Assembly: GCA_049684915.1 (NCBI GenBank)
Contig: JBAVGO010000128.1
Location: forward strand, 1-64,000
Direction of reading: 5' to 3'
DNA length: 64,000 nt
From: GWB2-37-7 sp049684915
GTDB taxonomy: Bacteria > Bacillota > Clostridia > Lutisporales > Lutisporaceae
The number at the start of each line of letters is the position of its first letter. Positions within the stretch are counted from its first letter, which is position 1. This document shows, one piece after another, positions 18,539 to 26,177 of the stretch. The translations under genes were made by a program, and so were the position numbers. Below the pieces are notes generated by a model. That model saw only the letters and a list, made by a program, of their open reading frames with translations, was not told the DNA's origin and did no database searches.

Positions 18539-18733
18539 CTACAAGAGCTCTGGCTTCATATTCTCTTGCAGAAGCTTACTTATTATTTGCAAAGAATCTT
18601 GGCTGCCAGAACAAAATATCGCTACCCGTCCTAGATTCTTAAGCCGATTTATTTCCTTCTCCACTTCTTTACCACTTATTTCTTCTTCATTAAGCCAAAC
18701 AATATACCCGAAGGCTGTTTCTCTAGTCAGCAT
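18539..18733 (-). CDS. Small unknown protein upstream of the recombinase
   Basis: This is a protein of about 64 residues (start MLTRETAFGYIVWLNEEEIS), mixed alpha/beta in appearance, with no cysteines other than one in AIFCSGSQDS. The ATG at 18733 has AGGTGG eight bases upstream. Upstream in-frame GTG/ATG codons overlap that site. It precedes the recombinase by 15 bp and must be co-transcribed with it. I do not recognise a family. Small proteins encoded beside serine integrases are sometimes recombination directionality factors, which is a guess from position only. Confidence 0.75.
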   Translation of the reverse strand: MLTRETAFGYIVWLNEEEISGKEVEKEINRLKNLGRVAIFCSGSQDSLQIISKLLQENMKPELL

Positions 18734-18893
18734 AAGCATCACCACCTATTTATATTCTCCTTCTATGCCTATGCAAACAAACACTTGTACTATTACATGA
18801 CAAATTATAAGAAAATATAACATAATAACCGTTACTTACACGAGTTTTTCTGATAAAATAGTATTTGATACTTAATAGAAAGGATACTTAACA

Positions 18894-19688
18894 TTGGAAA
18901 GCAAAAATGAATTTTTAAGTCTTGGAGATTTAATAATAAATATGCGTAGGAAAAAGGGGTATTCGCAGAGAAAGTTTGCTCAGATTTCCGGTTTAAGCAA
19001 TACTACAATAAGCCGGATTGAAAATAGCGAAACATTACACCCTGACTATGAAACCCTTAAATTGTTGGCAAAACATTTGGATATTGATGTAGAGCATCTG
19101 ATTAAAATTGTTGACTCTTCAAAAAAACAGAAGCAGTCTGTAAGACATACTAAGCTTAATTATTATCAGAAGCCTATTAGAAAAATCAAAAGATATTCCT
19201 CTGTTTTTTCTCATACCCAGCAAATCCATGAGTTAACACAAGAGGAACCAAATTTGCAGAAATCTAAGGATGAAAATGATGCAAAATCTACAAAAAAAAT
19301 AAATCTAAAGGGTATGCGTTTAATTACTCTCAGACTAGAGAAAAATATTACTCAAAAAGAACTTGCAGATGCTTTGGGTATTGATAAAACTTTAATATCA
19401 CAATATGAGGGGGAAATAATCAAACCGGATTATGATATAATAGAAACGCTAGCAGAATATTTAGGTGTGACAATTGAATACCTTTGTGGTGCTCCAGACC
19501 TGCCTGTCGAGACCAATATCCAACCTAATGAATCTATTTTGGAAGAGAGCATTGTTGCTAAAACCGAACAAAAGGATTTAAGACCTGAATATATTCAGGT
19601 CGCAAAGGAGATACAAAATGCAGGCATTGATCCCAAGGATGTCAAAGCATTTATCGATATGATTAAGAAGTATAAAGGTAATGGGTAG
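18894..19688 (+). CDS. XRE-family regulator with two HTH domains
   Basis: This is a 264-residue DNA-binding protein. The first Cro/C1-type HTH (about 12-66: MRRKKGYSQRKFAQISGLSN) and the second (about 141-195: EKNITQKELADALGIDKTLI) are separated by a polar, basic linker. The start is a TTG with AAAGGA nine bases ahead. It is divergent from the recombinase operon, with 160 bp between them, the layout of a phage-type repressor controlling integrase expression. Its last codons lie 14 bp before the right attachment core, and the 3' end overlaps, in antisense, the out-of-frame tail of the murA 5' fragment. Confidence 0.88.
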   Translation: MESKNEFLSLGDLIINMRRKKGYSQRKFAQISGLSNTTISRIENSETLHPDYETLKLLAKHLDIDVEHLIKIVDSSKKQKQSVRHTKLNYYQKPIRKIKRYSSVFSHTQQIHELTQEEPNLQKSKDENDAKSTKKINLKGMRLITLRLEKNITQKELADALGIDKTLISQYEGEIIKPDYDIIETLAEYLGVTIEYLCGAPDLPVETNIQPNESILEESIVAKTEQKDLRPEYIQVAKEIQNAGIDPKDVKAFIDMIKKYKGNG

Positions 19689-19701
19689 GGTATGTATGCA
19701 T

Positions 19702-19714
19702 ATCCTCCCGGATA
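19702..19714 (+). repeat. Attachment core, right junction (att site)
   Basis: This is a second copy of ATCCTCCCGGATA. On the murA strand the N-terminal half reads KISYPGG up to the core and then leaves homology (YAYIPY...). Inside the element the adjoining half-site TATGTATGCATATCC is the inverted match of the one at the left end. Confidence 0.92.
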
Positions 19715-20047
19715 GCTGATTTTTGCCTGACCGCATCTAGCAATCATTGCCCCCAACAAAATAATAGATGAGCGCATTTCTCTTACAGGCTTTTCAGGTA
19801 TGCTAATATCTAGCAAATTATCGGATTTAATTATCATTGTATTATTTTCAAAAAAACATTTGCAGCCTATACTTTTTAATACTCCTGATAAGGTTTCAAC
19901 ATCCTTTAAATCAGGCACATTATGGATTACTGACTCTCCTCCATTAATAATAGTTGCTGCTAATATTGGAAGCACTGAATTTTTAGCTCCATCTATCTTT
20001 ATCTCACCCTCAATCCTATTACCTCCATTTATTACGAACCTATCCAT
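19702..20047 (-). pseudogene. murA: murA, 5' part (MurA residues 1-115)
   Basis: This encodes the MurA N-terminus: MDRFVINGGNRIEGEIKIDGAKNSVLPILAA, with the substrate-binding Lys-Asn pair, continuing to MRSSIILLGAMIARCGQAKISYPGG. It then breaks off exactly before the catalytic cysteine. In the present arrangement the frame runs on for 35 codons of element sequence to a TAA at 19595. That product would lack the active-site Cys and the whole second domain, so it cannot be an enzyme. It begins about 120 bp after murG and a terminator, so it probably has its own promoter. Confidence 0.93.
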
Positions 20048-20133
20048 TTAAATTTTACACCCCCAGGAAGCCGATTATCAATCATATTAATATATTATGC
20101 GGTGCTATAAAAGGTGTTACAATTTAAAAAGAT

Positions 20134-20158
20134 AAAGTACCCGATAAACAGGTACTTT
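20134..20158 (-). terminator. Terminator between murG and murA
   Basis: AAAGTACC (20134-20141) pairs with GGTACTTT (20151-20158). On the minus strand the stem is followed by ATCTTTTTAAATT. It separates murA transcriptionally from the upstream mur genes. Confidence 0.75.
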
Positions 20159-20170
20159 ATAATATATTAT

Positions 20171-21292
20171 TTATTTTATCACTTTAGAACTGAGTAGCTT
20201 TGATATTATGTCACCAATCTTTTCTGCTGCATTCTGTATGCCAAGCTTCTTGCTGTTTTCAGCCATCATCTCCAGTTTTTGCTTGTTTCCGAAAAGCTCC
20301 AATACAGTATCCTTTAGCTTATCTTCAGTTAAATCTTTTTCAATTATCACCACGGCCGCTCCCTTTTTCTCCAAGGCTCTAGCATTATATTCCTGATGAT
20401 TGTCAGCTGCATAGGGATAAGGTATTAATACTGAAGGTTTTCCTAGAGCTGTGATTTCTGACAACGTCATAGCACCACATCTATTTATAATCAAGTCGCT
20501 GGCCGCTAAAGCATAAGGCATATTATAAAGATAAGGTACAACTCTTATAAAAGTGGAATCTACAGGTATATTCTTTTCCTTATAGCTTTGCAGCACTTCT
20601 TTATACTGTGTATCTCCTGTCATATGAAGCAACTGAAGCTTTCCTGTCTTACAGCAGTATTCTGCCAATGATAGTATGCTTTGATTTATTTTCCTAGCAC
20701 CTCTGCTGCCTCCTGTAACAAGTACAAGGGGTATGCTTTCATCAAAACCCAGTTCAAGCATTCCATCATGCTTTGTAATATCAAATATATCAGTTCTTAT
20801 TGGATTTCCTGTAACAACAACCTTTTTGGGATTGTTAAAATACTTCACTGCTTCTTCAAAGTTCAAAGCAATTTTATCAATGAATCTAAATAATATCTTA
20901 TTTGTCAGTCCTGCAAAAGCATTGGATTCGTGTATAACTGTAGGTATTCCCATAAGTGCGGCAGATAGCATTACAGTACCACAGACATATCCACCAGTGC
21001 CTATTACTATATCAGGCTTATAAGCCTTAATTATTCTTCTCGCGTCTGCAAAACTAAAGACTGCTTCCTTAACTGCTACCAGGTTTTTCAAGGTAAGCTT
21101 TCGTTCAAAACCTCTAACCTTAATAGTCTTTAGCAAAAAGCCTTCCTTGGGTACAATTTGGGACTCTAATCCCTTTTCTGTACCTACAAAAATGATTTCT
21201 GCATCCTTATATCTTCTCTGTATTTCTCTAGCAATAGAGACAGCAGGATAAATATGTCCACCTGTCCCGCCCCCTGTTAATATCGCTCTCAT
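20171..21292 (-). CDS. murG: UDP-N-acetylglucosamine transferase MurG
   Basis: MurG adds GlcNAc to lipid I to make lipid II at the inner face of the membrane. The 373-residue protein has the glycine-rich N-terminal loop TGGGTGGHIYPAVSIA, the second-domain loop GGSRGARKIN and the UDP-GlcNAc motif around NRCGAMTLSEITALGKPSVLIPYPYAADNHQ. It starts five bases after ftsW and ends the upstream mur block before a terminator. Confidence 0.97.
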   Translation of the reverse strand: MRAILTGGGTGGHIYPAVSIAREIQRRYKDAEIIFVGTEKGLESQIVPKEGFLLKTIKVRGFERKLTLKNLVAVKEAVFSFADARRIIKAYKPDIVIGTGGYVCGTVMLSAALMGIPTVIHESNAFAGLTNKILFRFIDKIALNFEEAVKYFNNPKKVVVTGNPIRTDIFDITKHDGMLELGFDESIPLVLVTGGSRGARKINQSILSLAEYCCKTGKLQLLHMTGDTQYKEVLQSYKEKNIPVDSTFIRVVPYLYNMPYALAASDLIINRCGAMTLSEITALGKPSVLIPYPYAADNHQEYNARALEKKGAAVVIIEKDLTEDKLKDTVLELFGNKQKLEMMAENSKKLGIQNAAEKIGDIISKLLSSKVIK

Positions 21293-21297
21293 AGCAA

Positions 21298-22410
21298 TCA
21301 GCTCCCAATAGTTTTAATATTTCTTGAAATGTTTAGCAATATTCCCATGTTTACCATTACAAACAGCAGTGAAGTACCTCCTGCACTTATAAAGGGTAGT
21401 GATACTCCAGTTGTTGGTATTGAAACTGTCGCAACTGCTATATTTAATGCAACTTGAATACCTATCATACTGACTATTCCTGTGGCAAGCAAACAGCCAA
21501 AGGTGTCCGGACTGTGCATTGCAATTCTCATACCTCTCCAAATAAGAAGCAAGAATAATATTATAATTGTAACAGTCCCAATAAACCCTAATTCTTCCCC
21601 AATTATTGAGAAGATAAAGTCGTTCTGTGGCTCAGGTATGTAGAAGAACTTTTGCCTGCTGTTTCCCAAGCCTAAGCCAAATATGCCTCCTGAGCCAAGA
21701 GCTAGTAAAGATTGAATAGCCTGAAAGCCTGTTCCTAATGGATCAGCCCAAGGATCCAAATAACCGGTAATTCTAGCTAAGCTATACTCCTCACTTTTGA
21801 TAATATATATCCCCGCTGGTATAATCGGCAATCCCCATATTGCAAGATGCCATATCTTTGCCCCTGCCGAAAAAAGCACAGTAAAAGTAAGTAACACAAA
21901 TATTATTGCCATACTTTTATTAGGTTCTATCACTATTAAGAAGCAATAGGCTCCCATTAGTAATATATAAGGCAATACCCCTTGGGTAAAGCTTTTTATC
22001 TTATCCTTTTTATTACTAATGCTTTTTGCCATATAAAGCACAAGTGCAAATTTGGCAAACTCGGAAGGCTGCATAGTCGTAATACCCACGTCTATCCATC
22101 TGTTAGCACCGTTTAATTTTAAACCTATGCCTGGAACAAATACAAGCAACAGCAGCACAAAACTAACTGCAACTATCAAAGGTGCAAGCCGACCTAATAT
22201 CTTGTAGTTCACTCTGCTAAAAAACAGCATAACTATGATACTCAAAATGGCATAAGCTCCCTGAGATTTTAAAAAATAATATTGATCATCATACTTTAAT
22301 TGTGATGATATTGAGCTTGCACTAAAGACCATCGATACTCCTATAGCAAGTAAGATCAACACTGTTATCAAAAGTGTGAAGTCCATGTTATTACTCTTTT
22401 TTGCAGGCAT
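21298..22410 (-). CDS. ftsW: SEDS peptidoglycan polymerase FtsW (SpoVE-like)
   Basis: This is a glycan polymerase of the SEDS family for septal or cortex wall, working with the class B PBP encoded upstream. The 370-residue protein has about ten helices. Conserved stretches include GANRWIDVGITTMQPSEFAKFALVLYMAK, the catalytic-Asp loop region (PEPQNDFIFSIIGEELGFIG) and the C-terminal TTGVSLPFISAGGTSLLFVM. Its start overlaps the murD stop. The pairing with a SpoVD-type PBP makes SpoVE a possible alternative name. Confidence 0.94.
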   Translation of the reverse strand: MPAKKSNNMDFTLLITVLILLAIGVSMVFSASSISSQLKYDDQYYFLKSQGAYAILSIIVMLFFSRVNYKILGRLAPLIVAVSFVLLLLVFVPGIGLKLNGANRWIDVGITTMQPSEFAKFALVLYMAKSISNKKDKIKSFTQGVLPYILLMGAYCFLIVIEPNKSMAIIFVLLTFTVLFSAGAKIWHLAIWGLPIIPAGIYIIKSEEYSLARITGYLDPWADPLGTGFQAIQSLLALGSGGIFGLGLGNSRQKFFYIPEPQNDFIFSIIGEELGFIGTVTIIILFLLLIWRGMRIAMHSPDTFGCLLATGIVSMIGIQVALNIAVATVSIPTTGVSLPFISAGGTSLLFVMVNMGILLNISRNIKTIGS

Positions 22411-23774
22411 TAACCTACCCCCCTTAAGCCTTTAACAAGACTCTTAAATATTCTTCCTCTCTCTTCATAGTTTTTGAACATTCCCCAACTTGCACAAGCA
22501 GGTGACAGCAGCACGCAATCCCCAACCTTAGCAAGCTTACTGCATAGGCTTACTGCTTCTTCTATAGAGTCTGCTCTATGGATAGCATTAAAACCGTGTC
22601 TTTTTGCAGTTTGCTCAATTTTATCTGCAGTTTTTCCTATTAAGACCATATCTTTTACTCTGCCCTCAAAGGTCTCAATAAAATCATCATATTCACTGCC
22701 TTTATCATAGCCTCCTGCTATTAGTACAATAGGTCTATTCATAGCAAGCACTGCTACTTTGGAGGCATCTGTGTTCGTACCCTTTGAATCATTGTAGTAT
22801 GTCACACCATTTATTTCGTCTATATATTCTATACGATGTTCTACTCCCTTGAATTCCTTCAATACCTTGTTAATAACCTTTGCCTCGACACCTAGGCAAT
22901 ATGCCATCAATGAGGCCGCCAAAGCATTCTCTATGTTATGAGGACCAGGTATATAAATTTCTTCTGTTCTTATAATTCTTTCCGTTTTATCTCCCAATTT
23001 TATTACAATCATTCCATCTTCTACAAAGGCACCTTCTTCAAGGATTTCCTTACGACTAAAGAAAAGAAGCTTGCATAAAACTCTATCTGCAATTTTATAT
23101 GTCTCTTCATCATCCTTGTTCAGTATTGCATAGTCTCCTTGAGTTTGATTAACAAACACCTTGCACTTTGCATTTATATAATTGTTAAAGGTTTTATGCC
23201 TGTCTAAATGATCAGGTGTTATGTTCAGTATTGCTGAGACTGTCGGTTTGAAGTCAATAGTTGTATCAAGCTGAAAGCTGCTTGTTTCTAGAACGAATAT
23301 ATCCTCCGACTTCGCATTATCCACCTCTGTTATCATAGTATTGCCTATATTGCCTGTTACAAAGGTCTGTCTGCCGCTTTCCTTCATTATCTCTCCAAGC
23401 AGTGCTGTTGTAGTTGTTTTTCCGTTTGTTCCTGTTATTGCAGCAATAGGGGTCTTTGTTAATCTGTAGGCAAGCTCTATCTCTCCTATTACCTCCTTGC
23501 CAAGCTCTTTTGCTCTAGCAATAATAGGCAGCTCCAATGGGACACCAGGGCTTACCACTACTAAGTCAGCTTGGTCTGCCAATTCAATTGGATGCTCTCC
23601 ACCTACAATATTTATATCTTTAGGATTTACCTCTTTAAGCATTTCCTCTATTTCTGAATTTGATTTCTTATCATTCAAGGTTATTTTTGCACCGATTTTA
23701 TAAAGCTGATTTACTACTGGTACTCCCGTTACTGCTGCCCCAATAACTAAAACCCTTTTGTTTTTGATTTGCAT
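22410..23774 (-). CDS. murD: UDP-MurNAc-L-Ala--D-Glu ligase MurD
   Basis: This is a cytoplasmic Mur ligase adding D-glutamate, about 454 residues. The N-terminal Rossmann domain starts KRVLVIGAAVTG. The ATP loop is AITGTNGKTTTTALLGEI near residue 110. The central motif ILNITPDHLDRH and the C-terminal NDSKGTNTDASKVAV are standard. I prefer the ATG at 23774, behind GAGAGGATG. An upstream extension to 23804 has no ribosome site. Confidence 0.97.
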   Translation of the reverse strand: MQIKNKRVLVIGAAVTGVPVVNQLYKIGAKITLNDKKSNSEIEEMLKEVNPKDINIVGGEHPIELADQADLVVVSPGVPLELPIIARAKELGKEVIGEIELAYRLTKTPIAAITGTNGKTTTTALLGEIMKESGRQTFVTGNIGNTMITEVDNAKSEDIFVLETSSFQLDTTIDFKPTVSAILNITPDHLDRHKTFNNYINAKCKVFVNQTQGDYAILNKDDEETYKIADRVLCKLLFFSRKEILEEGAFVEDGMIVIKLGDKTERIIRTEEIYIPGPHNIENALAASLMAYCLGVEAKVINKVLKEFKGVEHRIEYIDEINGVTYYNDSKGTNTDASKVAVLAMNRPIVLIAGGYDKGSEYDDFIETFEGRVKDMVLIGKTADKIEQTAKRHGFNAIHRADSIEEAVSLCSKLAKVGDCVLLSPACASWGMFKNYEERGRIFKSLVKGLRGVG

Positions 23775-23823
23775 AATAATCATCCTCTCAATAATTTGAT
23801 GCATTGCTGTATTGTTAAGCTTT

Positions 23824-24798
23824 CTATATTGCTAATAGCCCAATTAAGCATAATATAATTGTAATAATGATGAATATCGAAACTATCTTTGATTCCGCCC
23901 AGCCCGATAGCTCAAAGTGATGATGCAAAGGAGCCATCTTAAATATTCTTTTACCGCCGGTAGCCTTAAAATATACCACTTGTAATATATCTGAAACTGC
24001 TTCTGCTACATATACAGCTCCAATAATCACCAAGAAAATTGGAAGCTTAGTAACTACAGCTAATGATGCAACCGCTCCTCCTAAAGCAAGTGAGCCTGTA
24101 TCTCCCATAAATACCTGAGCTGGATGAGAATTGAACCGCAAAAATCCTAAAAGAGCACCAATTAATGCTCCACAAAATACAAGCTGACCAGATTGCTTAG
24201 TAACCAGTGCTATCACTGAGAAAAAGCCAATAACAACTACAGTTACACCGCCTGCCAAGCCATCTAGACCATCAGTAAGGTTTACACTGTTTACAGTACC
24301 AATTATTATAAATATTATAAATGGCATGTACATAATTCCTAAATCCCAAAATTTATGAGTAAAAGGTACTAAAACACCTGTACCTACTTGACTTACTCCT
24401 GAAGCAACATAGGCAAGGAAAAATGCTACTATCAGCTGTGCTATTATCTTATGATAAGCTCTAAGACCCAAGGATCTCTTCTTAATTCTCTTAATATAGT
24501 CGTCAGCAAAACCGATAAGTCCAAAAAGAAAGGTACTGATTAGTACAAGCAGCATATCCTTATCTCTAGAAAAAGCTAATGCCACTATTGCTGTAGCTAA
24601 AAGAAATATAAATCCACCCATAGCTGGAGTGCCAGTCTTCTTTTGGTGACTTTGCGGACCGTCCGTTCTAACTGTTTGACCAAAGTTTAGCCTAGTTAAT
24701 ATCGGAATTATTATAGGACCTAATACCAAAGAAATCACAAAGGCTGATATTATACTAATTATGTATATGTTATATTGACCATTTAGATAATCTATCAT
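23824..24798 (-). CDS. mraY: Phospho-MurNAc-pentapeptide transferase MraY
   Basis: MraY makes lipid I by transferring phospho-MurNAc-pentapeptide to undecaprenyl phosphate. The 324-residue protein has about ten helices. Signature cytoplasmic loops are GFADDYIKRIKKRSLGLRAYHK, NSVNLTDGLDGLAGG and, near the end, the HHH motif in MAPLHHHFELSGW. It lies between murF and murD in the standard dcw order. Confidence 0.97.
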   Translation of the reverse strand: MIDYLNGQYNIYIISIISAFVISLVLGPIIIPILTRLNFGQTVRTDGPQSHQKKTGTPAMGGFIFLLATAIVALAFSRDKDMLLVLISTFLFGLIGFADDYIKRIKKRSLGLRAYHKIIAQLIVAFFLAYVASGVSQVGTGVLVPFTHKFWDLGIMYMPFIIFIIIGTVNSVNLTDGLDGLAGGVTVVVIGFFSVIALVTKQSGQLVFCGALIGALLGFLRFNSHPAQVFMGDTGSLALGGAVASLAVVTKLPIFLVIIGAVYVAEAVSDILQVVYFKATGGKRIFKMAPLHHHFELSGWAESKIVSIFIIITIILCLIGLLAI

Positions 24799-24803
24799 TT
24801 GTT

Positions 24804-26177
24804 TTATCTCCCCTCACGCAGGCTCTCCACTATACTTTCCATATGCATACCTCTTGAGCCCTTTATCAAAATTGTATCACTTGATTTTAAAATGTTTTTC
24901 AAATTATCAATAACCTCTTGATTGGTGCTAAAGCTATGAAGCTCAATACTTCCGCCCTTTAACTTACTTGCACCGTTTATTATAGCAAAGGACATCTGTC
25001 CTACAGCAATTACCAAATCCATTTTGCTCTCAGCTGCAAATATGCCAACCTTTTCATGTCCCTCTTTGGAGTAGTCCCCAAGCTCAAACATGTCACCCAA
25101 TATACATACTTTTCTTCCGGGTACTTCCATACTTGTAAGTGCACTAATGGCAGCCATCACAGAATCAGGATTTGCGTTATAAACGTCATTTATTACCTTG
25201 ATATTCTGCTTCCCCATAAAGATTTCCATTCTCATTTTAGAAGGTTTAAAATTTACTAGTCCATCATATATTTGACTACTAGATAGGTCATACATTTTTC
25301 CTATACAAATTGCAGATAAAGCATTGTAAATATTATGTATGCCGGGTATAGGGACATGATACTTTTCCTTTCGATTTTGATATAAAATCTCAAAATCAAT
25401 ACCTTCCTCACCCTTCTCAACAATATTGAATGCTTTGCAATCATTATTATCATTTAAACCATATTTTAATACCTTATAAGGCTTGTTGCCAATCTGCTTC
25501 AGCATATCATTATCACCATTTATTACAGCTGTATTGGTTTCATTAAAATATGTGAACATCTCCATTTTTGCCTTCAAAATATTTTCTCGTGATTTTAGCT
25601 TTTCTATATGTGCTGTACCTACATTTGTTATTATTCCAGTCTCAGGTCTTGCTATTTCAGCCAATAATTCTATTTCCCCTAAACTGTTCATCCCCATCTC
25701 CAACACACAAAGCTCATGGTTATGCTCCAAACCAAATAAGGTTAGGGGTAAGCCTATCGCATTATTGAAATTCCCCTCGGTTTTTAACACCTTATATTTC
25801 TCTGACAACACCGAAGCCACCATATCCTTAGTTGTAGTCTTTCCCGAGCTGCCTGTTATAGCTATAAAAGGTATCGTAAATTTGTTCTTATAATATTTAG
25901 CAAGCCTATGTAAAGCTTTTATTGTATCTTCCACTAGAATATAAGGTATATCTATTTTTAGCTTCTCTTGAGATAATATAATAGCAGCCCCGTCTTTTAA
26001 TGCATCCTCGACAAACTCATGCCCGTTAAACCGCTCACCCTTAATAGCTACAAACATATCTCCTTTTTTGAGCTTTCTGCTGTCTGTTGCTATACCAGTT
26101 ATATGAGCTATTTTACTACAATTAAATGGGGTAGCTCCACAGGCATGAATCACTTCTTCTATGCCTAACCTCTCCAT
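24804..26177 (-). CDS. murF: UDP-MurNAc-tripeptide--D-Ala-D-Ala ligase MurF
   Basis: MurF completes the pentapeptide precursor. The 457-residue protein has the N-terminal MurE/F substrate domain (GIATDSRKLKKGDMFVAIKGERFNGHEF), the ATP loop AITGSSGKTTTKDMVASVL and the NPDS motif in NDVYNANPDSVMAAI. It overlaps the murE stop by one base, so translation is coupled. Confidence 0.97.
   Translation of the reverse strand: MERLGIEEVIHACGATPFNCSKIAHITGIATDSRKLKKGDMFVAIKGERFNGHEFVEDALKDGAAIILSQEKLKIDIPYILVEDTIKALHRLAKYYKNKFTIPFIAITGSSGKTTTKDMVASVLSEKYKVLKTEGNFNNAIGLPLTLFGLEHNHELCVLEMGMNSLGEIELLAEIARPETGIITNVGTAHIEKLKSRENILKAKMEMFTYFNETNTAVINGDNDMLKQIGNKPYKVLKYGLNDNNDCKAFNIVEKGEEGIDFEILYQNRKEKYHVPIPGIHNIYNALSAICIGKMYDLSSSQIYDGLVNFKPSKMRMEIFMGKQNIKVINDVYNANPDSVMAAISALTSMEVPGRKVCILGDMFELGDYSKEGHEKVGIFAAESKMDLVIAVGQMSFAIINGASKLKGGSIELHSFSTNQEVIDNLKNILKSSDTILIKGSRGMHMESIVESLREGR

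Larger units (their letters stand above)
16946..19714 (-). mobile_element. Serine-recombinase element inserted in the catalytic-cysteine codon of murA
   Basis: Identical 13-bp copies of ATCCTCCCGGATA lie at 16946-16958 and 19702-19714, 2,756 bp apart. murA sequence is colinear on both sides, and removing one repeat unit rejoins it in frame. The element holds a large serine recombinase, a roughly 64-residue ORF and a divergent two-HTH regulator, with no transposase, conjugation or phage structural gene. Its ends carry inverted half-sites: GGATATGCTTACATA (16954-16968) and TATGTATGCATATCC (19691-19705), 15 bp with one mismatch. In the excised circle these would meet around GGGA as a symmetric attP. 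The insertion point is seen directly; mobility and regulation are inferred. Confidence 0.93.

Noticed and set aside
19595..19701. Natural C-terminus for the murA 5' fragment
   Set aside because: Homology to MurA ends at the core; the following 35 codons are element DNA antisense to the HTH gene.
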